A DNA stretch of 64,000 nucleotides, from assembly GCA_012295275.1 (NCBI GenBank), contig CM022673.1, positions 3,227,105 through 3,291,104 on the forward strand. The letters are read 5' to 3'. Under the pieces are notes generated by a model that ran no database searches, was not told the DNA's origin, and was given only the letters and a program-made list of their open reading frames with translations. The stretch is from Chrysomallon squamiferum. Its lineage: Eukaryota > Mollusca > Gastropoda > Neomphalida > Peltospiridae. The position numbers and the translations under genes were made by a program. This document shows, piece by piece, positions 12,901 through 23,179 of this stretch (positions within the stretch are counted from its first letter, which is position 1; every line of letters starts with the position of its first letter).

Positions 12901-13613
12901 CATTTACTGAAACGTGAATTATATTTTTAAGAATTAAAGATCCTATGACAATGAGGTTTTCTATGATACAATTGCGCAAATTAACATTTTCTGCATCTTT
13001 TTACATGTATTTCATGCAGTACATACGAAGATTCGATCTGTTCTAAAATTTAAACTACCCGAGTACTTCCTAAATATATCAAAGCGTTATTTTCGTTATT
13101 TGCGCACTAACATAAAACTGATATACTCATATAATGTAAGTGTAAAACTAATGTCATGATACAGTAAGTTGAGTAACACTAATAGTAACACTGTAACTAT
13201 TATGAATACAGTGAGTAAGCTGAGTAGCAATGAATTCAGAGGAATGTTTATTATTATTATCTCAGTACCCATTAGTATTAGCTGTGGTATCAAAATAAAA
13301 AGTTATATGAAGATATAAAATCTTGATTTCATTAAAGTATCATGAATTGACAAATATTTACAAGCAATGAAATCTGAAAATTAGAGAAATTATTAATGTT
13401 ATTCGACTGAAAATGCTGAAACTGAAAGCAACCCAGCACCTGCTATAGTCTGATAGTACTATATAAATTACTCGTTTACGAAATACACGAATAAACTGAT
13501 TATATAACATTAGGTTCATTTTCATCAATTTGGGTTTTATTGCACCATAAAATGTAAAAATTCTTAAGTTAAAGCTTTAATTTACCTTCTCGAGTTTTAG
13601 CTACGGTAGCCAT
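1..13613 (-). CDS. SF3B1: SF3B1, splicing factor 3B subunit 1 (19 exons seen, 3' end off the left edge)
   Basis: Core HEAT-repeat subunit of the SF3b complex of U2 snRNP; it holds the U2/branch-point helix during nuclear pre-mRNA splicing. Exons on the minus strand are 13586-13613, 12644-12831, 12272-12358, 11705-11822, 8114-8193, 7372-7777, 6640-7127, 6078-6278, 5750-5851, 5106-5372, 4408-4678, 3779-3924, 3300-3446, 2638-2763, 2206-2427, 1674-1856, 1210-1388, 444-629 and 1-25 (partial). Every intron is GT-AG and every phase joins, giving 3450 nt or 1150 codons. The start MATVAKTRE matches the family N-terminus. Residues 1-530 are the disordered N-terminal part with seven Trp (ULM) motifs and many Thr-Pro sites; HEAT repeats follow from about residue 567. 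From exon 11 onward residue numbers are human plus 53 (R678, H715, K719, K753 and R1127 equal R625, H662, K666, K700 and R1074). Roughly 200 C-terminal residues are missing because the window ends. No break was seen. Confidence 0.97.
444..629 (-). CDS. SF3B1: SF3B1 exon 18 (branch-point/pladienolide pocket residues)
   Basis: 186 nt, residues 1080-1142. [20 protein letters not shown] carries K1124, R1127 and V1131, equal to human K1071, R1074 and V1078, which line the pocket used by the branch adenosine and by pladienolide-type inhibitors. All are conserved. Confidence 0.96.
935..969. repeat. Poly-A run in SF3B1 intron 17
   Basis: About 35 uninterrupted A on the plus strand, which is poly-T in the SF3B1 transcript. 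Its length is likely to vary or be misread in assemblies. Confidence 0.95.
1210..1388 (-). CDS. SF3B1: SF3B1 exon 17
   Basis: 179 nt, residues 1021-1080: [19 protein letters not shown] through [11 protein letters not shown] plus two bases of Arg. Confidence 0.97.
1674..1856 (-). CDS. SF3B1: SF3B1 exon 16
   Basis: 183 nt, phase 0, residues 960-1020: [18 protein letters not shown] through [10 protein letters not shown]. Confidence 0.97.
2206..2427 (-). CDS. SF3B1: SF3B1 exon 15
   Basis: 222 nt, phase 0, residues 886-959: [18 protein letters not shown] through [12 protein letters not shown]. Confidence 0.97.
2638..2763 (-). CDS. SF3B1: SF3B1 exon 14
   Basis: 126 nt, phase 0, residues 844-885: [20 protein letters not shown] through [10 protein letters not shown]. 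Confidence 0.96.
3300..3446 (-). CDS. SF3B1: SF3B1 exon 13
   Basis: 147 nt, phase 0, residues 795-843: [20 protein letters not shown] through EEMKKIVLK. Near-identical to the family. Confidence 0.97.
3779..3924 (-). CDS. SF3B1: SF3B1 exon 12 (K700 position)
   Basis: 146 nt, residues 746-794. [10 protein letters not shown] places K753 at human K700, wild type here. It continues through [20 protein letters not shown] and ends GK. Confidence 0.97.
4408..4678 (-). CDS. SF3B1: SF3B1 exon 11 (HEAT repeats, cancer hotspot positions)
   Basis: 271 nt, residues 656-746. It includes [10 protein letters not shown] (R678 equals human R625) and [13 protein letters not shown] (H715 and K719 equal H662 and K666). 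All carry the wild-type residue. It ends EIIEH plus one base of Gly. Confidence 0.97.
5106..5372 (-). CDS. SF3B1: SF3B1 exon 10 (first HEAT repeats)
   Basis: 267 nt, residues 567-655. Contains [20 protein letters not shown] and [13 protein letters not shown], essentially invariant among animals. Confidence 0.97.
5750..5851 (-). CDS. SF3B1: SF3B1 exon 9
   Basis: 102 nt, phase 0, residues 533-566: [20 protein letters not shown] onward. Nearly identical to the human segment. Confidence 0.96.
6078..6278 (-). CDS. SF3B1: SF3B1 exon 8
   Basis: 201 nt, phase 0, residues 466-532. It encodes [14 protein letters not shown] and then [11 protein letters not shown], the conserved lead-in to the HEAT region that contacts SF3b14a/p14 in the family. 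Confidence 0.96.
6640..7127 (-). CDS. SF3B1: SF3B1 exon 7 (last two ULMs, expanded TPGG tract)
   Basis: Residues 303-465. It has [13 protein letters not shown] and [11 protein letters not shown] (the sixth and seventh Trp motifs), then a tandem TPGG-type stretch at 6798-6957 that is much longer than in human SF3B1. After that come [18 protein letters not shown] and the acidic [19 protein letters not shown] block, which match the family. Confidence 0.95.
7138..7272. repeat. (AAAT)n and poly-A in SF3B1 intron 6
   Basis: The 244-bp intron between exons 7 and 6 holds an AAAT array near its left end and a run of about 29 A at 7244-7272. Both are simple repeats. Confidence 0.9.
7372..7777 (-). CDS. 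SF3B1: SF3B1 exon 6 (ULM and Thr-Pro region)
   Basis: Residues 168-303. It holds five of the seven Trp motifs that bind UHM domains of U2AF-like proteins: [27 protein letters not shown] and RRNRWDETP. It also has many TPG motifs of the kind phosphorylated by cyclin-dependent kinases during spliceosome activation. The donor is GTGTGA after GAAAGAG. Confidence 0.95.
8114..8193 (-). CDS. SF3B1: SF3B1 exon 5
   Basis: 80 nt, residues 140-167. It encodes [17 protein letters not shown], the counterpart of the human DGGKTPDPKMNARTYMDVM block, and ends GKEQ. Confidence 0.95.
8194..11704 (-). other. SF3B1: SF3B1 intron 4 (3.5 kb), no gene seen inside
   Basis: The longest intron of the gene. It is AT-rich with poly-A and poly-T runs and AAAT-type tracts. 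Short open frames on both strands (for example around 9.1-9.3 kb and 10.8-11.1 kb) lack splice context, domains and codon structure, so I read them as chance. I see no RNA gene or recognisable mobile element. Confidence 0.75.
11705..11822 (-). CDS. SF3B1: SF3B1 exon 4
   Basis: Residues 102-140. It carries [18 protein letters not shown] and [14 protein letters not shown], strongly matching the family. It ends after the first base of a Gly codon, with donor GTTAGT. Confidence 0.95.
12272..12358 (-). CDS. SF3B1: SF3B1 exon 3
   Basis: 87 nt, phase 0 at both ends, residues 73-101. It is acidic at the start (EDEEVPASF) and then has the [11 protein letters not shown] segment matching the family. 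Confidence 0.93.
12644..12831 (-). CDS. SF3B1: SF3B1 exon 2
   Basis: Encodes residues 10-72. It includes the conserved block [10 protein letters not shown] followed by GYVTSIAAT, a hallmark of the SF3B1 N-terminus. Acceptor TTTTAG and donor GTAAGT are visible on the minus strand. Confidence 0.95.
13586..13613 (-). CDS. SF3B1: SF3B1 exon 1 (start codon)
   Basis: ATG at 13613-13611, then nine codons (MATVAKTRE) and one nucleotide before a GTAAA donor. Short first coding exons are typical of SF3B1. The single G left over joins AA of exon 2 to make Glu10. Confidence 0.93.
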
Positions 13614-13735
13614 TTTCGTTAATATGGCCGACGTTTTTTCAATCCCATAAACCTTTTCGCGACTTATCGGAAACGCACTGTGTTGGTTGAAAATGTGGAT
13701 TTCTTAGCGATATTGCGGATGATTCAAAACTACAA
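13614..13735 (-). promoter_or_regulatory. SF3B1: Probable 5' UTR/promoter of SF3B1
   Basis: The stretch just upstream of the start codon is richer in CpG (for example TCGCGA and CGGAAACG) than the AT-rich DNA on either side, as expected of a housekeeping promoter. No TATA box was found. The transcription start cannot be placed from sequence alone. Confidence 0.35.
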
Positions 13736-14508
13736 AAAAAGAATATAATTTTATAAAATTTTATTAGAATAATGAACAAAATAATAAAAAGTAAAAATAA
13801 TATTTACAAGAAATATATTTTAAAAAATAAATGAGGAAAAAATTAGTAACATGATTAAGGGCTCTATTTTGAAAATTACAAAAAAGGTAATCGATCCGTA
13901 ACGGAACAAAAGTAAAGTCATGTACCATTCTATCAGTTTGACTTCTGAATTTTTTACTAAATGAATAATTAACACTGAACGATACTATCATCTCTCATTT
14001 GCTTCATTAATATGAAATATTTTTTTCATAAAAATTAGTGAATATAAATCGATTAATTCATGGCATTTAGAATCCCACCTACATAATATCCAGCAGAGCT
14101 GTCATATTAGTGTTTTAAATATTGATAAAAAAAATTATGTTATGTATACATTTCTTCTTTTTTTTTTTTTTTTTTTGAACACGTATTTATATAGCGGTAA
14201 ATATAAAATAAAACAAATGAATAAACAAACAAACAAACAAACATATAAATAAATAAATAATAATAACATGACTACAACGACCGCCACGACTACGAGCACG
14301 ACCATCATCATCATCATCAACAGTAATAATAAGAATACTACATATAAGAAGAATTATTTAAACCCACCTTTTGATCATGTTAGTGTAAAATATATAAGAA
14401 GTATTTAAGATGATTATTTACATATTCTTATTTTCAAAACCTTTAAGTCGATTACATTTAAGTGACGATATTATGTATTTAAATATAATGTTACTTAGAA
14501 ACACCTAC

Positions 14509-14515
<7 letters not shown>

Positions 14516-14590
<75 letters not shown>
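14516..14590. repeat. (GA)n microsatellite
   Basis: An uninterrupted AG dinucleotide array of about 75 bp on the plus strand. Confidence 0.98.
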
Positions 14591-14593
<3 letters not shown>

Positions 14594-15499
14594 TGATTAT
14601 AATATATATATTTTTAACATTTCAAAGCTAAAATGTTCTGCAAAGTCTGTTTTTTTCGATATATTAATTCAATAACAGTTAATTGGAATTTTTTCTTATT
14701 AATCGAATTTCAAAATATGGAATCAGAGATTTTGCTTCAAATCTAATTTGAATTTATTTTCTTTTTTTAATTTTTAAATTATTATTATTTTTATCTTTGA
14801 AAAAAATCCTTAAATTCAGATTAACCTGTTGTTGTAAGAATGACCTGTCTTACACGCAGTCTGTCCTTAGTTATTGTTTTTTAAAAACAAACAAACAAAA
14901 ACTAAGAAAACAAAAAATCGGAAAACAACAACAACAACACAAGCGATATTCAGTTTTATTATAAATCGAAATCATGTTAATGTTCTGGAGCGGCTGATAA
15001 TTTAAGAAAATCTGCAAACAACACAGCATTATTTAAATTTTCTTATTTTAAAACAAAAAAACAAACTTATATACTGTTAAAGTGAATATAATGATTATAG
15101 TTGACTTCTCACACAATTAGTTCTAAGTGCTTTTCAACAAAGAATCAACATTCAGATTTATCATACGATAACATGACAGCATCAATAAATACACCAAAAC
15201 ACGTTACCAGGTAATCTTGCCAGTTCATTTTTGCTTTCCGCTATTTCTTCCTGAAGTCCATCAAAGATTTAAATTCATTGTTAATTTCAAACATAATGGG
15301 GACAGATCAAAGTTCAGTTGTTAATACTTTATGTCAGTTAAACGAATGGTTTAACTCATGTATTCGTGTTTATGGGGAAATGGACATAGGTCTATAAATA
15401 ATTATATTTGTATAGAGATGCTAATTTATAAACGTGGCCCTTGATCTAGTAACGCCGTGTTTCATTTTGAAATACTACGTTACAAACCATCGTTACGGT

Positions 15500-15575
15500 A
15501 CACGCACACACACACACACCCACCCACCCCCACCCCCCACACATCCCACACACAAACACACACACACACACACAG
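15500..15575. repeat. Impure (AC)n microsatellite
   Basis: CA repeats interrupted by CCCAC blocks. Confidence 0.9.
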
Positions 15576-17513
15576 ACGCATGTATATGACACTAATAACA
15601 ATGTTTTAACTTATTGAAATGTCGTGAATCAAATATTTATTCATTCATTTAATAATTTATTTTTGCCTGTCTTTCATATATTATGTTAAGGTTTGTACAT
15701 GTTAGAGAAATATACTGGTTTATTTGCTACCTAATATTAATCAAAAGGTTAATGCCAATACATTTTTTTTTTCCAGAGATAAAATTTGCCATACTTAAAT
15801 TACAAGACAGATGTGTTTAAAAAGTTATGGTTCATTCTGTAAGTAAGAGAATTTTTTTATCATTATTATTTTTTTTTTATTATGCCGTAATTCCTGTTTG
15901 TATTGACAATTGTATGGTACAGAAATATATTCAGGCTCTGTGATTCAATCAACCATGAAGACGCCATTCATGTTTTTGTTAAGATATTGTTTAGTCACGA
16001 GTACAGCATCATTTTCTGTTGACAGTCACTTCCTCTATTGTCTGTCACATCATAGAAATAGTCACCATTTTCAATATTTCTAGAGGTCAAATGTTATAAT
16101 AAGATTTACTGTTTCCAGTCTGTGCTTCACTAAGCTGTCATTTCTAATCAAAGCAGGTACCCGATCAGAGCTGTTGAGAATTTAATTTTCCGCGTGACAT
16201 GTGTATCGACGAATCCTAATTTCAAATAAATCATAGAACGAGGGGAGAAGAGGAAGAGACTGACAGATAAGACAGGTATATATAAAACATATAACATTTT
16301 GATTTCATTAATGCATCATGAAATGACAAATATTTACATATTTTATCTCTCTGTGTATGTGTGTGTATATATATATAAAATGTGATAAAATGTGTGTGAT
16401 TTACAGGAAGATTTACACGAAACCCATAAAAAGGTAATTTTTAAAAATGGATATATATAAATAAATAAATGTGGTTTGTGATATCGTATTTCTGCAAAGA
16501 AGACAAAATCCTTTTGTGAGAATCGAGTGGTGTAATATTACGTCTGTCATTTCATTTCAACTCGAAATTAACAATCGTTACAAAAAAAAAAAAAAAAAAA
16601 AATTCCCCAGGATACCACGTGACATAAAGATTAACTATTTTGTTTGTACATGCCATTCAAATCAAAGTACCTCACCAGACGTACAGTTAGAATTATCTGA
16701 CGCCATGTTATTAGAGTGAATCTACACATTGTCAGACAGTAAGTTTTCTGTGGTGTGTCAGTATGTGGCAGTGTTAACCGGCTTGTGGCTGACTGAAAGA
16801 TACTGGAATCGCTACTCGATGACAGAATGCTCTCTTTCTTATGATAACTATAGTGAGCTAAAAATCAGTGGTTACATCATATTTGTGATGCTTGGAGGAT
16901 CAACTCTCTTTTGTATATTCGTTAGACTAATTCCCGTTCCAGTCACTTTCGTAAGACTGATATAACATGTTGTGTTATATGCGTTACAATTAATCTACAG
17001 AATAATTCATAATAATAGCCTATGAGAGAAGTCTCAGTGTTCGGTTTCCTCTGTCATTCCATCACAATGGTGCACACTAATCTATAACTATGTTTGATTA
17101 CCTTATAATCTAAGAAAAAGGATCTTAAGAAACAATCATTCATTTGTGACACAATTATACGGGTTTGGACAAACTGTCCAGGCCATAAAAGCAGTTTTTG
17201 ACCCTTCAGTGGACGCTAGTGTATTTCAAATTATTGATTTATTGATTCATCGATCATTATCGTCTAATGATCATCGATGTGTCCGCTTTTCGGTGAAGAT
17301 AGATTACAAGGAAACAGTGTATCGTGCGCTGCCTTTCTTTGATATTGATGAATGCTAATACGCCGATTTGTAACCAGATGTTCACCTTGTTTAGAGTTTA
17401 GGATAGTTAAGGCTGTTTGTCAGTGGTTTATTGAATGCGGGGGTTCTTTGTGAACAGAGCAAACTGGGCCACGTGTTGATCCACCTTGATTATTATCTGA
17501 ACTGATTCGCACA

Positions 17514-17516
17514 AAA

Positions 17517-17548
<32 letters not shown>
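17514..17548. repeat. (AAAT)n microsatellite
   Basis: About eight AAAT units in a row. Confidence 0.93.
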
Positions 17549-17705
17549 GATACCAATACAATTTTTTGGGGGGCACAATGTTGTTATAAATCAGTCAAAA
17601 CATGGACCAGACAAAACATACACAACAAAAAAGCAAGAATAAAAAAACCCACAATAATTAAGTGACTTGTAACCACATTATGCAAAAACAACAGAAAAAG
17701 AAACA

Positions 17706-17709
<4 letters not shown>

Positions 17710-17783
<74 letters not shown>
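17710..17783. repeat. (GA)n microsatellite
   Basis: AG array of about 74 bp. It gives false open frames (RERERE or SLSLSL) on both strands. Confidence 0.98.
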
Positions 17784-17785
<2 letters not shown>

Positions 17786-18345
17786 CACATAAAAATAAAG
17801 AAAAAGAAGAAAATATCAAGCACCCATAAAACCCCAACAGAAACACCCACCAAACAAAACAAACATCAACAACCAAAAAAAAAAAAAAATTAAATTAAAA
17901 GAAAGAAAGAAAGAAAGAGAAAAAGCCACAAAAAGCTCGGACCAAAACGAAACAAAACGAACAACTTTTCACATTTAATACTATATGATATTACGCTTAG
18001 GATTAGAGTTGGCTTTAGACTTAGAAATTGAATTGGCTCAGTCGGAAATATTTCGCAAATTAGAATGAAATGACATTTTTTCATGACGGTCTAATTGACA
18101 CTAAATAGCACTGCAGGATTTAAAAGATGATTCTCGTTTCCCAATTAAAACGGAACCGGAAAAAACAAATCGCCTTTTCGTTTCTCCCCGCCTTCCGAAC
18201 ACAGCCGGTAATGGCTGTTATTGACTTGGGGCCATTCTTCGTAATTGGGTGAAACAGATTGTCTCTGCGTAATTTTAATAAGTAATACGATCTTTAGAAC
18301 GTGAAACCGATGACTAAAAAAAACCCCACAAATTCGCACAGTTTA

Positions 18346-18352
<7 letters not shown>

Positions 18353-18398
<46 letters not shown>

Positions 18399-18409
18399 TT
18401 AAAATAAAA

Positions 18410-18447
<38 letters not shown>
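18353..18447. repeat. Poly-A followed by (ATA)n
   Basis: About 43 A at 18353-18395, then an ATA/AAT array from about 18410. This layout can mark the tail of an old retroposed element. No body was recognised upstream, though a GGTTCGAACC motif lies about 100 bp downstream. Confidence 0.9.
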
Positions 18448-18449
<2 letters not shown>

Positions 18450-18804
18450 CAAATTATTTAAATAAATTAATAAAAGATCAGTTCTGACATGGTGTATGTT
18501 TTTAATAATGAGTTGCACGAGCAAAACGAATATCTCCGTTCCGAGGTTCGAACCAAAAACGTTTTCACTTATTACCTCATTTTAAAAAAAAAAAGAGATT
18601 TATTTTAAGCATAACGTATTTAAGCGGTTCAGTTTTCCTATAAAACTTAACTGCGAATATCAATGAAGTAATCTTCTTTCAAAAGTGGACTGAAACATCC
18701 GCCCAGAGATTGAGAAAATTAGTTTGATATCATCCTAAAATGACAAAATCAATAATTTTAATAACCACATTCTTTGTTGGCTAAGATATATTTCTTTTCT
18801 TTTT

Positions 18805-18904
<100 letters not shown>

Positions 18905-18941
18905 AGCAGGGGAAATAAAGGTAATATAGAAAGAAAGAGCA

Positions 18942-18997
18942 AAATACATATATCATTCGCACATACACAAATACATATATCATTCGCACATACACAA
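18942..18997. repeat. 27-bp tandem duplication
   Basis: The unit ATACATATATCATTCGCACA and its flank occurs twice in tandem with 27-bp spacing. Confidence 0.85.
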
Positions 18998-19653
18998 ACA
19001 CAGCCATATACATTAATGTAAAACGCAGAGTAGAAATGGGTTTAACATCTAAATAAAATATGGAAGAAACGGCAATTAACAAACACAAAAACTAAAAAGA
19101 ACGAGAAGACAAAATCTGGATGTAAGAAATCCCTTTTAATTTAAATCAGTAAAAAAAAAAAAACATTCATCCTACATTTACAAAAGTCAATTATTTCATA
19201 TTTGAATGATATGTTACATCCTTTTTCTAATACCTCTAAATGTCACTTCCGATATTAACATGCATCCAATTAGTTTTCAGGAAAAGTGCAGTCTTCTTAA
19301 TAGTTTTTTCTAACTATTTTTTTCTTTCAACATTTATATTTAGGAAGGAAATAAAATTGTCTTTCACTGTAAATTAGGTGTCGTCTAATGGATAGGCCAG
19401 ACAAAACCTTTGCTTTTAAAATGATTTAATCTTATTTGTTATGCTTCCTAGTCAATATATTCCGCAGCGTTTGATAATACCAGTAGTCCATATGGTTAGT
19501 TCAGTTAAAACATTTACTGCTTAAAGTCTATATTCTTTCATTTTTGCTTCACAGTTTCTGATATATAGTAAAACAAGAGTGTACAAATGGATACAGAGAA
19601 CACAGAAGCAGACATTAAAAACAGGAATATCTATGAAAGAAAGACATAGGTAT

Positions 19654-19921
19654 ACAGACAGACAGATAGACTCATCGACATATAAAGAAACAGATGGATG
19701 AATAGATAGGTAGGTAGGTAGGTAGACAGACATTTAGATAGATATATAGATAAACAGATGGATGGATAGATAGGTAGGTAGGTAGATAGACAGACATTTA
19801 GATAGATATATATATATAAACAGATGGATGGATAGATAGGTAGGTAGGTAGGTAGATAGACAGACATTTAGATAGATATATAGATAGACAGAGATATATA
19901 TACACAAATAGATATATACAC

Positions 19922-19952
<31 letters not shown>

Positions 19953-19995
19953 CAGACAGATAGATAGATGAATTGATAAAAAGATAGAAAGATAT
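19654..19995. repeat. GGTA/GATA compound minisatellite with about 65-bp higher-order unit
   Basis: Three near-identical copies begin at about 19690, 19754 and 19820. Each contains ACAGATGGATG, a GGTA block, AGACAGACATTTAGAT and a TATA block. Simple GATA and GACA arrays follow to about 19995. The repeat-rich long frames in this stretch are artefacts. Confidence 0.92.
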
Positions 19996-21465
19996 ATAGA
20001 CAGATAGATATTCAGATAAATAGGCAGACAGATCTGGATGAACTGGAGACCAACAAATGTATGCATATGTTTGAATGAGCGCGTATTTACCTCAGACAAC
20101 AGAACGCATATGACAATTTCAAAATCATTCGTCACTTCATTACGTCTAATTAATTATCTTTAAGATTTGCTTCACTAATCGTCACATGCTAACGGAAACT
20201 CATACAAACCAATTTCCTTTTATAAAGATTGTTACAAGGTGAGAAGTTCACCTTGTTGTTCCTTATAACTTTGGCTAAATTGGTCTCAATTCCAAGGGGA
20301 AGATAACTCTGCACCGAAGACACTACCTAAGACGCTGATCAGAGATTAAACAGTATATTGCAATTAACGGAAACTTCCTGTAACTTTTTGTCATATTCTC
20401 CTATTCTGACAGACTTAGCCAAAAAGAATCAACGGCTGATTTTTTTGTTGTTTTTTTTTATCTGAAATTCGTTTGTTTCAGTCCGCAACATTAAATATAT
20501 TTCTGACTGCGGATTTCACTTTATTAACATAATTTAGTGGGGAAATTAATCACTTTTTGTATTATCACAAATGGTGATGTATTTTTTCACTGATGATTTT
20601 CTTTTTCTTCTTTTGTTGTTTTTTCTTTAGTTATAGTTGATAGTATATACAACTGTTTTTTTTTTTTTCATTTGGACAAATAATTTACGTTTTCATATTC
20701 TCCGAAAAGTTCCGATAATTTGTCATTGTACTAACAGCCCGGTTTGAAAACTTTGTTTCATTCGATGTAGAAATCTCATTACTGAATCGTATTTAAAATA
20801 ATAATAATAATAATGTATAGTCTATATAGAGAGAGAAAGTATTCTTTTTATGATCAAAAATATATTATATCAGTGTCGAATTATATTTATGAACATAATT
20901 TTTTATATATTTTTTTTTTTTTTTGTTCTAAACACCTCGGTATAATATTTCTAATAAAATGTTTAAATACTATTTCTGTGTGTGTGTGTGTGTGGGGGTG
21001 CATGTGTGTGTGCGCGTGCGTGCGTGTCTGTCTAGTCTACTGTAAGTTCATTGTCCAATTTTTTATTTATTTTTTGCTGAAAGCTGTGTATTATTTGCCC
21101 CGATGAGAATTATCATGTAGGACTTGGTGCGGATTGATCTTACAACCCGACGAAGAACTTAAGATAAACTGATAGTCTCGTAATATTTCATTAGGGAAAG
21201 GTAACAAATTGAATTTCTGTTGTTACTCACGGGAGGACAAAATAAACCATTAGATCAGTATTTACGTAAGGTGATAAGACATCTGACGCCAGTTTAAAAC
21301 AGAAAGACTGTTAGGAGATTAATAACTGAATCGGCTTTGCAGACACTCTGGAGAAAAGAAGTCATAGTAACAAATAAAACTAAATACATTTAAATAAACA
21401 GTCATAGATGTTAAATAATTTAAAAAAATTTGGTTGCAGTTTATTTAAAGAATTCTTCGTCATCA

Positions 21466-21527
21466 TCATCTTTTTCTTCTTACTCTTCTTATTATAATTA
21501 TCATTACCATCATCATCATCATCATCA

Positions 21528-21577
<50 letters not shown>

Positions 21578-21581
21578 GTTG

Positions 21582-21613
<32 letters not shown>

Positions 21614-21660
21614 GGTGTTGGTGTTGTTGCTGTTGTTATTGTTGTTGTTGCTGCTGCTGA
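21466..21660. repeat. Trinucleotide array series CAT, ATT, GTT, GGT, GTT, GCT
   Basis: Adjacent blocks of trinucleotide repeats change by one base from block to block along about 195 bp. The translated frames (poly-Tyr, Cys, Trp) are artefacts. Confidence 0.93.
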
Positions 21661-22867
21661 TTTATTAAGAAAAGTCTACTCTTGTACCAGTCGACAAAGA
21701 GAACGGAAATAGAAAGAAATTAACAGAAATGTAACAATAAACATCTAATCCACGATAGCACTCTGCCCCACAAATCATCACTTTTATATACATTTCCAGC
21801 CTTTGATAAACAAAACGAAGAAATCTTTGAACGTTAAGGTCATCACATCGCTTTCAGAAGAAAACTATGACCGGTAATGGATATATGAAGTCAACACAAA
21901 TACGCGAGTTAGTTTAATTCTCATTGCTGGTTTATAAACAGGAATATAAAATAAAGAAGTGTTGCATCTATATTCCTGACCCTGACCGTAACCTTGTTTT
22001 TCTATCTACCATGACTTCAGGAATAACCCATATCTGTATTTTACTAATAGTTTTTGACAGAAAGGTTTTTCCAAAGCAGATTAAAATGCAAGCGTTTACT
22101 GTGGTTATTGCAGTGTCTGGAATTTCAGATGAAACACTGGTTTCCATTTATCATGGACATCCATTAGTTTCGCTTGTAGCTAAACAAAATCTATTTTATT
22201 GAAGAAACCGCAGTCAGTTTTCAGTTCACTGGATTTAAACATACATCAAACATCTGATATATTTACAAAGTAAAAGAGGAATACGTCAGTTTTTAGGGGA
22301 AAAAAAGGGGGAAAAAAAGAAAGAAAGAAAGTAGCAAATAATTAAGATCAACAATTGAAAAAGGCCAAAATAACAGAATTCTATATATTACGATCTTTTG
22401 AAACTTTTAAAATAGGATTTGCTACATCTCCATTTATATTAACTAATATATATTCCAGACATATGCCTGTATCTGGTGCACACATGTTACATACATTAAA
22501 TGTGTATTTCTTCTTCTTTTGTTTTACGATGGTTACAGTTACAAGATCTATTGCGAGCATTTTGCGCGCACTCACACACGCACGCAAACAGACACACACA
22601 AGCACTTTCACTCATTGTGTATTAAAGACCACTTTCTGCTAATCAGTGAGTACCAAAAAGGAAAGTGTCAGCGGGTTTCCTTTCTCTTATCATCATTATA
22701 CAGAAGACTTAACCATTAATATTAAAATGTTTTGAGATGTTAAACCAAAATTCATTCCTTCATTCGGTCATGCTTTCATTCGTTCGTGCGTAAGTTTAAT
22801 CGCTCATTCTTCCTAATGTGTATGCTTAATTCGTTACATAAAAACACAAAGAGAATCATTAATTGTT

Positions 22868-22884
22868 TTTATTCGTGGTTTATT
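22868..22884 (-). terminator. Polyadenylation signals for the peptide precursor
   Basis: Two AATAAA hexamers on the minus strand (reverse complement TTTATT at 22868-22873 and 22879-22884), about 300 bp after the stop codon. Both fall inside the segment missing from the inverted copy. Confidence 0.5.
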
Positions 22885-23179
22885 GCCAAATTATAAAGAC
22901 AAACATAATTATGTCTATCAGCTTAGATTAAAAAAATTAACAGTTTTTCTGTAACTTAGCAATTTGTTTGGTATTTAACATTTATGGAGCGTCTTTAGAA
23001 CTTGATTAAGACTGCTATGTTCTCGTTAATATTTCGCAAACTGTCAACATAAATCCATTGGCTAATTGAAAATATTGTCCTGTATTGTTAGTAGACATTC
23101 TGTTTCTTTGTTAGGTAATATTCATGTTCTGTAGCTGCTGGTAAAGACATAACAGTTAGCTGTTTGGTTGGTCGTAGTT

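Noticed and set aside
16729-17358. Two open frames of 70-78 codons with some hydrophobic stretches
   Set aside because: No domain, no splice sites in phase, and starts rely on weak codons; consistent with chance in AT-rich DNA.
19690-19886. CRISPR-like spaced repeats
   Set aside because: The units are contiguous tandem copies with no unique spacers, and the DNA is eukaryotic.
19521-20135. Long frames with Tyr-Leu-Ser-Ile repeats
   Set aside because: Products of the GATA/GGTA minisatellite; overlapping frames show the same pattern.
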